Of a DNA stretch of 5,212 nucleotides, positions 1 through 3,795 are shown in pieces. Location: positions 1 to 5,212 of the forward strand of contig DAOVFE010000164.1 in assembly GCA_030673085.1 (NCBI GenBank). Direction: 5' to 3'. Source of the DNA: Anaerolineales bacterium. GTDB lineage: Bacteria > Chloroflexota > Anaerolineae > Anaerolineales > E44-bin32. The position numbers were made by a program, and so were the translations under genes. The notes below the pieces were generated by a model that was not told the origin of the DNA, did not search any database, and was given only the letters and a program-made list of their open reading frames with translations. Numbering within the stretch: position 1 is the first letter of the stretch; each line of letters starts with the position of its first letter.

Positions 1-1
1 C

Positions 2-145
2 CGCTGGTCGTCAGCGTTGCTGGATTACAAGGCTGGCGATGATAAAAACCAGATACGGCAAAAGCTAGGAATCTCAAAGATACAGTGGCGTGAGGTTGGG
101 GCAAAGCTTGATCGACTTGCAGCCCGCAATACTGGCATCCTCTAG
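2..145 (+). CDS. C-terminal end of an unrecognised protein (partial)
   Basis: A reading frame enters from the left edge and stays open for 47 codons to a TAG at 143-145; the other plus-strand frames close quickly. The product tail is charged and predicted helical: an acidic GDDK turn, then QIRQKLGISKIQWREV, then KLDRLAARN. The spacing of hydrophobic residues with a central glycine (Q-I-R-Q-K-L-G-I-S) resembles a helix-turn-helix or winged-helix segment, but this is a pattern impression only. I cannot name the family. The start and most of the gene lie outside the window. The codon 3 bp downstream of the frame is non-coding, and a palindromic element begins about 60 bp further on. The gene is probably real because the residue composition is protein-like and uninterrupted, but 47 codons is short evidence. 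Confidence 0.55.
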   Translation, partial: RWSSALLDYKAGDDKNQIRQKLGISKIQWREVGAKLDRLAARNTGIL

Positions 146-197
146 CCTTTGCACTTCCCCTGGCATATCTATTATGCACATGGAAAAAGCAACCATT

Positions 198-203
198 CAG
201 TAC
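198..203. repeat. CAGTAC direct repeat, left flank of palindromic element
   Basis: The hexamer CAGTAC immediately precedes the left terminal inverted repeat at 204, and the identical hexamer immediately follows the right one at 323-328. This is the arrangement expected of a target-site duplication. The inner four bases (GTAC) are self-complementary, but their positions are not concentric with the palindrome (offset of 2 bp), which favours a direct-repeat reading. Confidence 0.55.
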
Positions 204-322
204 GAGAGTGTTGAAAACGAGAAATCATGTGCCGACTGTGTGGCATATATGGGGCGGAAGCGGAGCTTCCACCCCATATATGCCACACTCTTTTATAGGC
301 AAATGTGTTTTTCAACACCCTC
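204..322. mobile_element. MITE-like palindromic element, 119 bp
   Basis: The ends are GAGAGTGTTGAAAA (204-217) and, read on the other strand from 322, GAGGGTGTTGAAAA: 14-bp terminal inverted repeats with one mismatch. CAGTAC occurs directly outside both ends. A second, nearly perfect inverted repeat sits concentrically inside (238-288, centre 263); the two paired blocks are separated by exactly 20 unpaired bases on each side. No credible transposase frame is present: the short frames on either strand are translations of the palindrome itself. Size, terminal repeats and flanking duplication fit a non-autonomous miniature inverted-repeat element mobilised in trans by a DDE transposase. I cannot assign an insertion-sequence family. 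It could instead be an intergenic palindromic repeat family of another origin. Confidence 0.6.
238..288. repeat. Long hairpin-forming inverted repeat inside the element
   Basis: The arms 238-254 and 272-288 are 17-bp perfect complements (GTGTGGCATATATGGGG against its complement). After one mismatch (C255/A271) pairing continues through 256-261 with 265-270, leaving a 3-base loop. In minus-strand RNA the mismatch becomes a U-G pair, so the minus transcript would fold into an uninterrupted 24-bp stem. On the plus strand the stem is followed by TCTTTTAT, so it could also act as a weak terminator for the gene ending at 145. That role is inferred. Confidence 0.75.
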
Positions 323-328
323 CAGTAC
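323..328. repeat. CAGTAC direct repeat, right flank of palindromic element
   Basis: This is the second copy of the hexamer found at 198-203. It abuts the outer end of the right terminal inverted repeat, which supports insertion of the 119-bp element into a single CAGTAC target. Confidence 0.55.
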
Positions 329-409
329 ACCTGCGATTTCTCGCATTTAGCCAGCATGAACACACTTCTGTATTAAGTAATCCTGTCAGACAATTTAGCG
401 GGGATATTG

Positions 410-450
410 AAAAACATAAACCCTTGGCTTTTTACTGAAAACCAAGGGTT
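410..450 (-). terminator. Rho-independent terminator of the DUF47 gene
   Basis: Minus-strand RNA pairs AACCCUUGG (450-442) with CCAAGGGUU (427-419). The stem extends inward by a U-G pair at 441/428 and several A-U pairs to a short loop. It is followed by UAUGUUUUU, including five U residues at 414-410. It lies about 75 bp beyond the TAG at 525-527. On the plus strand no T-run follows the hairpin, so it is oriented for the minus-strand gene. Confidence 0.6.
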
Positions 451-524
451 CTAGAGATCAGGATTTATTATTGCTGCTCTGATTAACAGCCCTTCCGGCT
501 AGCGGATAACCTCAATCACCGTCA

Positions 525-1148
525 CTACATTTTCTTTACTACGATATCCCCGATGATATTGGCCGCAGAATCCCCACGATCAGCAGCATTAGAAAGATGA
601 CGGTAGATTTCGCGCAGCTTGAGCATCTCGACCACATGATCCACATCGCGTGGAAGTTGGAAGAGATGAGCAATTGCTTCGCGGTAAACGGTTTCCATTC
701 GGTTTTCCAGAGCTTTAGCTCGCACAGCGTGTTCTGTGGCTACATTTGGATGATCTTCAAGGCGCATTACTCCAGAATGGATTTCCCGCGCAGAATCAAA
801 AAGCAACGAGACCATTCGCTCGATATAGAAATTAGGTTCGACATGAAGCAGCGCCATCTCTTCAGCGGTTGTATTTGCATAATCAAGCAGATCATCGATC
901 AAGCGCGAAAGCGCAAAAATATCCTCGCGATCGAACGGCGTAACAAAAGTTCGGTTGAGTTCGTCAATCAGGATCCGACGAATTTCATCGGCCTGTTTTT
1001 CGATAATCGAAACTTGTTCAGCTAACGCATCATCTGGCTCTTTTGTATATTTTAGAAGAGTCTGCCAGCCCTCGACAGTAAGCTCCGCTTGCTTGATAAG
1101 CAACTCAAGGAATCGATTGCGCTTTTTTTTGCGAGCAAAGATCTTCAT
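525..1148 (-). CDS. DUF47 / PhoU-like phosphate-transport accessory protein
   Basis: The 207-residue, almost entirely helical protein has the size and character of the DUF47 family (TIGR00153-type, PhoU fold). These cytoplasmic proteins are usually encoded beside Pit low-affinity phosphate permeases and are thought to regulate them. Visible family features are a basic N-terminus (residues 1-12), the EKQADEIRR acidic helix around 50-58, the hallmark TPFDREDI at 70-77 followed by LIDDLLDY, and the C-terminal KLREIYRHLSNAADRGDSAANII segment (177-199; key E180, D190, D193). The spaced acidic residues match the PhoU-type metal-binding E/D-x3-D pattern. The ATG start is supported by a good ribosome-binding site 5 bp upstream. 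No pit gene lies on either side, so here it is a monocistronic orphan with its own terminator. The family assignment is confident; the exact partner is unknown. Confidence 0.9.
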   Translation of the reverse strand: MKIFARKKKRNRFLELLIKQAELTVEGWQTLLKYTKEPDDALAEQVSIIEKQADEIRRILIDELNRTFVTPFDREDIFALSRLIDDLLDYANTTAEEMALLHVEPNFYIERMVSLLFDSAREIHSGVMRLEDHPNVATEHAVRAKALENRMETVYREAIAHLFQLPRDVDHVVEMLKLREIYRHLSNAADRGDSAANIIGDIVVKKM

Positions 1149-1153
1149 ATTGG

Positions 1154-1161
1154 CCCCTTTT
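1154..1161 (-). promoter_or_regulatory. Ribosome-binding site AAAAGGGG of the DUF47 gene
   Basis: On the minus strand AAAAGGGG ends five bases before the ATG at 1148-1146. It fixes the start of the DUF47 gene and is the only clear Shine-Dalgarno sequence in the window; era and yhhN lack one. Confidence 0.65.
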
Positions 1162-1193
1162 CTTAAACCGTTATTGAATCACTACCTTAACCT
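1162..1193. promoter_or_regulatory. Pho-box-like repeat array upstream of the DUF47 gene
   Basis: Three related octamers recur every 12 bp: CTTAAACC (1162-1169), TTGAATCA (1174-1181) and CTTAACCT (1186-1193). The last fits the cyanobacterial Pho-box consensus PyTTAAPyPy(T/A), the middle one matches 7 of 8 positions and the first 6 of 8. ACCTTA is also directly repeated at 1184-1195. The location just before a phosphate-related gene is suggestive. However, the classical spacing is 11 bp rather than 12, and only one unit matches fully. Confidence 0.25.
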
Positions 1194-1265
1194 TACACAA
1201 TCGTTTGCATGGATATCTATTAGGCGCCTGGTCATTATTTTTTTGTTCTGCAACCGATCACATGA

Positions 1266-1282
1266 ACATTATTCAATAATGT
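1266..1282. promoter_or_regulatory. 17-bp perfect palindrome, operator-like
   Basis: ACATTATT and AATAATGT flank a single central C, giving a perfect 17-bp dyad of the size bound by dimeric repressors. It lies about 118 bp upstream of the DUF47 start and far from era. No regulator gene is visible, so the function is only inferred. Confidence 0.3.
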
Positions 1283-1367
1283 CCTACTCAATTTCCCCGA
1301 GCGATGATTTGACTGGACCATAACCTACACAACAAATATTAGGGGACGCCAGGCTAATATCCGTATT

Positions 1368-1382
1368 ATAAACGTTGTTTAT
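1368..1382. promoter_or_regulatory. 15-bp inverted repeat, operator-like
   Basis: ATAAAC and GTTTAT are separated by GTT. This is a short perfect dyad in the middle of the divergent intergenic region. It could be a protein-binding site or a chance AT-rich palindrome. Confidence 0.2.
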
Positions 1383-1532
1383 GCAATATCGATAGCAATC
1401 TTCTCTGTCGCGGACCCAAATATAAGCCCGATATTCCCAGCATTGATAATGCATTAGACATCTTTTTCAGTATCACTTCCCTAGAGATTAGCGCTATATG
1501 AAGTTGAAAAACCCTTTTGCCGGCACCGGGGT

Positions 1533-1562
1533 GGAGCGAATATTGGATGGGAGATTCGCTCC
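1533..1562. repeat. 9-bp stem hairpin upstream of era
   Basis: GGAGCGAAT (1533-1541) pairs perfectly with ATTCGCTCC (1554-1562) around a 12-base loop. No T-run follows on either strand, so it is not a standard terminator. It could be an RNA structure in an era leader if transcription starts further upstream, or a binding site. Confidence 0.35.
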
Positions 1563-1624
1563 TAACCTACATCGACTAGTTTATTGACAAATAATTCTTC
1601 TTTAAACCTCTTCGATCTATACAC

Positions 1625-1653
1625 TTGACAGTGCACGACCTTCCGCTCAAAAT
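1625..1653 (+). promoter_or_regulatory. Candidate era promoter giving a leaderless transcript
   Basis: A consensus -35 TTGACA (1625-1630) is followed after exactly 17 bp by CAAAAT (1648-1653), which matches 4 of 6 positions of TATAAT. Transcription would begin about 7 bp later, at or near the A of the era ATG (1660). This agrees with the absence of a Shine-Dalgarno sequence before era. The -10 is weak, so this is a hypothesis. Confidence 0.3.
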
Positions 1654-1659
1654 ACAGCC

Positions 1660-2583
1660 ATGACTCCTAATGAGACAACTAAAATATTCCATTCGGGCTA
1701 TGTGGCGCTTATCGGGCGGCCTAATGTGGGAAAGTCCACATTGTTGAATACCCTTATGAAGCATAACTTGGCAGCAGTATCGCCTCGTCCTCAGACCACT
1801 CGCCGAAATCAGCTCGGTATCTTGACTCTCCCTAACAGCCAGATTATCTTTGTCGACACTCCAGGGCTTCATAAGGCTTCTCACAAATTAGGTGAGCGTA
1901 TGAATGCCAGCGCAGTAGAGGCGCTTAAAGATGCAGACCTGCTCTTGGCAGTCTTCGACCTCAGCACCCCGCCGAAAGACGACGACGAACGAGTTGCCAA
2001 GCTCGTAAGCAGCCTAAAAAATCCACCGCCGATTCTCGTCGCCCTTAACAAAGTTGACAATGTTCCGCCCGAGCGAATCCAATACCGAAAAGCCATTTTT
2101 GCATCCCTTATACCCGATGCCAAAACAATCAGCCTTTCTGCATTAAAGGGGACAAACTGCGATTCTCTCCTAGAATACATTACATCGCTTCTGCCATCAG
2201 GTCCGCGCTACTACTCGGGGGAAACGCTTACTAATACATACGAGCGCGACATCGCCGCCGACATGATCCAAAGCGCGGCTATGAATCTCCTTAAGCAGGA
2301 AGTTCCATATTGCATCGCCGTGCGTATTGATAATTATAAAGAACGCGGGACGCATGGCGCCTATATAGAAGCTACGATATTTGTCGAGCGCGAATCCCAG
2401 AAAGGTATTGTTATTGGCAAGAATGGCAAAATGCTCCGCCAAATTGGCACAATGGCGCGCAAGCAAATCGAGGCCATGTCCAGCCGCAGTATTTACCTCG
2501 ACTTGCGCGTCAAAGTGTTTCAAAGTTGGCGGAATGACGAGCACTTCTTGAAACGATTGGGGTATCCAGATCTCAAACACTAA
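1660..2583 (+). CDS. era: GTPase Era, 16S rRNA-binding ribosome assembly factor
   Basis: The 307-residue protein has the usual Era length and both domains. The TrmE-Era-type GTPase domain shows G1 GRPNVGKS (19-26), the switch I QTTR with the G2 threonine (45-48), G3 DTPG (66-69), G4 NKVD (130-133) and G5 SALKG (160-164). The C-terminal KH RNA-binding domain contains ERESQKGIVIGKNGKMLRQIG (243-263), with its GxxG at 253-256, and ends in the typical VKVFQSWRNDE...LGY tail. By homology Era binds the 3' end of 16S rRNA and helps mature the 30S subunit in the cytoplasm or at the membrane. The ATG gives the normal short leader before the HSGYVALIGR strand. No Shine-Dalgarno is present. Its TAA overlaps the ATG of a folK-like fragment. 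All catalytic motifs are intact. Confidence 0.97.
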   Translation: MTPNETTKIFHSGYVALIGRPNVGKSTLLNTLMKHNLAAVSPRPQTTRRNQLGILTLPNSQIIFVDTPGLHKASHKLGERMNASAVEALKDADLLLAVFDLSTPPKDDDERVAKLVSSLKNPPPILVALNKVDNVPPERIQYRKAIFASLIPDAKTISLSALKGTNCDSLLEYITSLLPSGPRYYSGETLTNTYERDIAADMIQSAAMNLLKQEVPYCIAVRIDNYKERGTHGAYIEATIFVERESQKGIVIGKNGKMLRQIGTMARKQIEAMSSRSIYLDLRVKVFQSWRNDEHFLKRLGYPDLKH

Positions 2584-2657
2584 TGGCTGAAATATTCATT
2601 GGTTCCTGCAGCAATCAATCAGATTTGATTTCCGAGCAGATCGATTCGCGCTTTTAA
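2583..2657 (+). pseudogene. folK (HPPK)-like N-terminal remnant
   Basis: An ATG overlapping the era stop codon by one base (TAATG) opens a 24-codon frame, closed by TAA at 2655-2657. The peptide begins MAEIFIGSCSNQSD. This follows the HPPK opening pattern M-A-x-x-x-I-G-L-G-S-N-L-G-D, with I, G, S, N and D kept and the two loop glycines lost. HPPK (FolK) pyrophosphorylates 6-hydroxymethyl-dihydropterin in folate synthesis and normally has about 160 residues; only its first strand is recognisable here. A stop-free stretch in another frame (2629-2781) does not look like HPPK. The coupling to era argues that this was a real downstream gene, now decayed. It could instead be a chance ORF, since the matched segment is very short. 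Confidence 0.35.
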
Positions 2658-2798
2658 TAAGCAGGATAACCAGCGCTATCGGCAGTCGGCTCAACCGTTT
2701 GCTGCATCCGAATCCTATTTCGACCGCAGCCATTATCATCCAATTGAATTAATCGTCCTTTTTCAAGCCATTTTCGCTATGTAGAAGCAAATTGACCG

Positions 2799-2879
2799 AT
2801 GAAAGATAATCGAAACCAGATAGACACTCACCATCACAACCATGCATCCAGGCCACCCAGAAAGCAGAATACCATATGA
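2799..2879 (+). CDS. Possible 26-residue leader ORF overlapping yhhN
   Basis: An ATG opens a 26-codon frame whose TGA overlaps the yhhN ATG (ATGA, 2876-2879), the classic geometry for translational coupling. The peptide is hydrophilic and basic, with a histidine cluster HHHNH in its middle and a PPRK stretch near the end. It lacks a good ribosome-binding site, and I recognise no family. It may be a leader or coupling ORF for yhhN, which also lacks a strong Shine-Dalgarno, or simply chance. The 140 bp before it hold nothing I can name. Confidence 0.2.
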   Translation: MKDNRNQIDTHHHNHASRPPRKQNTI

Positions 2880-3547
2880 ATATCGCCATCATACTTTGTC
2901 TGACGTTTATCCTACTTGATTGGATTTCGATTGCAAAGCATAACCAACGTCTTCAATACCTGGCTAAGCCTGCTACGCTGATATTTCTCATAATATGGTT
3001 TGCCAGTCGGCTACATTACCCGCCAACTGTCCCAGCATTGCTCTTCCTGATTGGATTAATCTTCTCTCTCATCGGAGATGTATTTCTGATGTTGCCAGGT
3101 AATCGATTTCTGTTTGGTCTGGGCGCTTTTCTTTTTGCTCAGATCGCCTATTGCGCAGCCTTAAGCTGGACAGGCGTTATCATAACGCCGACATCTCTCG
3201 CTCTGGCAGCGGCGCTGGCTTTATTAGGAGCTTTCATGCTAAGCCGCCTGCGCACCGGCATGCTGGCCAATGAGAAGCATTTTCCCATTGCTCCATTGAT
3301 TGGCTACAGCCTAATACTCAGCCTGATGGCTTGGTCGGCAATCACAACCCTTCTACGTCCCACCTGGCCAATTGAAGCCAGCGGGTCACTCGCGCTGGGC
3401 GGTTTGCTTTTTTATCTCTCGGATAGCTTGCTGGCCTGGAATCGCTTTGTGAGAGAACTTCCTGCAGGGCATCTATTGGTTCATATAACCTATCACACCG
3501 CACAATTAGCGTTGTCTTTTGGAATATTGATCATTTTTGCTGCCTGA
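2876..3547 (+). CDS. YhhN/TMEM86-family membrane protein, candidate lysoplasmalogenase
   Basis: The 223-residue, very hydrophobic protein has about eight predicted membrane helices, matching YhhN family length and topology. Family signatures are visible: the KPATLIFLI segment at 31-39, GLIFSLIGDVFLMLP at 60-74 with D68, LLFYLSDSLLAWNRF at 177-191 with D183, and YHTAQLAL at 206-213. Characterised members (mammalian TMEM86B and a bacterial homologue) hydrolyse the vinyl-ether bond of lysoplasmalogens, and the two membrane-embedded aspartates are the likely catalytic residues. Whether this organism makes plasmalogens is unknown, so the substrate is inferred. The ATG places a hydrophobic first helix at residues 2-17 and is preceded only by a weak purine stretch; it overlaps a small upstream ORF. 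The gene converges with the ThyX gene. Assignment to the family is confident. Confidence 0.88.
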   Translation: MNIAIILCLTFILLDWISIAKHNQRLQYLAKPATLIFLIIWFASRLHYPPTVPALLFLIGLIFSLIGDVFLMLPGNRFLFGLGAFLFAQIAYCAALSWTGVIITPTSLALAAALALLGAFMLSRLRTGMLANEKHFPIAPLIGYSLILSLMAWSAITTLLRPTWPIEASGSLALGGLLFYLSDSLLAWNRFVRELPAGHLLVHITYHTAQLALSFGILIIFAA

Positions 3548-3601
3548 ACGCCAATTCTCGCGCCAAAATACTATCGTATCCATTCAAGACTGCACTGAGA
3601 A

Positions 3602-3648
3602 AGCCAAAATGCGGGATAGGACTTTCCCTAATGGTGGCTGCTTTTTTT
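3602..3648 (+). terminator. Probable Rho-independent terminator of yhhN
   Basis: AGCCA (3602-3606) pairs with TGGCT (3635-3639). Concentrically inside, GGGA (3613-3616) pairs with TCCC (3625-3628), and seven T residues follow at 3642-3648. The 6-by-6 internal loop makes the stem imperfect, but the position about 55 bp after the yhhN stop and the strong T-run support termination. Confidence 0.45.
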
Positions 3649-3795
3649 AGTGGATTCATTCAAGAACTCGGTCAGTTTAAAATGCCCGGCGCCCTTCAAC
3701 AGCTCTAGTCATGCATATTCGCCAAATATATTTCCAAACTTCAGCAGGACGTGATGTTTATTCATGCTACGCTTGTCGCCAATCCTCTCCTGTGG
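3649..3795. other. Short convergent intergenic stretch
   Basis: This lies between the yhhN terminator and the stop of the ThyX gene on the opposite strand. I see no gene and no clear minus-strand terminator with a U-run for ThyX. Confidence 0.4.

Larger units (their letters stand above)
1194..1624. other. Intergenic region without a convincing gene
   Basis: This stretch lies between the divergent DUF47 and era genes. No frame on either strand shows protein-like composition, and I found no tRNA-like or recognisable riboswitch motif. It carries several inverted repeats: 1266-1282, 1368-1382 and 1533-1562 are listed separately. There is also a 7-bp pair ATATTAG/CTAATAT at 1336-1342 and 1354-1360 with an 11-base loop. 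The region is AT-rich and probably regulatory or relic sequence. Confidence 0.5.

Noticed and set aside
204..322. Integron attC-like recombination site
   Set aside because: attC sites carry RYYYAAC on the left and GTTRRRY on the right. Here GTT comes first and AAC last, no integrase or cassette is visible, and CAGTAC duplications fit transposition better.
198..328. CRISPR repeat or short array
   Set aside because: The repeated blocks are inverted rather than direct, occur only once as a pair, and no cas gene is present.
90..438. Open frames on both strands across the palindromic element, giving similar peptides around VWHIWGGS
   Set aside because: The similar peptides on opposite strands are the direct result of translating a palindrome. 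There is no ribosome-binding site, no family resemblance, and the frames cross the element's boundaries.
597..1323. Plus-strand frames of 120-140 codons across the DUF47 gene
   Set aside because: They are antisense to a confidently identified gene and show no domain motif.
1501..1562. Possible riboswitch in front of era, with a G-rich segment and hairpin
   Set aside because: I could not match the conserved cores of TPP, SAM, cobalamin, ZTP or other common classes, and era is not a usual riboswitch target.
1584..1589. An additional TTGACA -35 element upstream of era
   Set aside because: No acceptable -10 lies 16-18 bp downstream (CCTCTT). The TATACA at 1618 is 28 bp away.
2629..2781. A stop-free 51-codon stretch between era and yhhN
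   Set aside because: It has no start codon or family resemblance, and it does not continue the folK-like peptide in a recognisable way. It is most likely chance.
3688..3702. GC-rich GCCCGGCGCCC segment as a ThyX terminator
   Set aside because: The GCCC blocks are in direct rather than inverted orientation, so no stable stem forms. The following minus-strand T-run is short.
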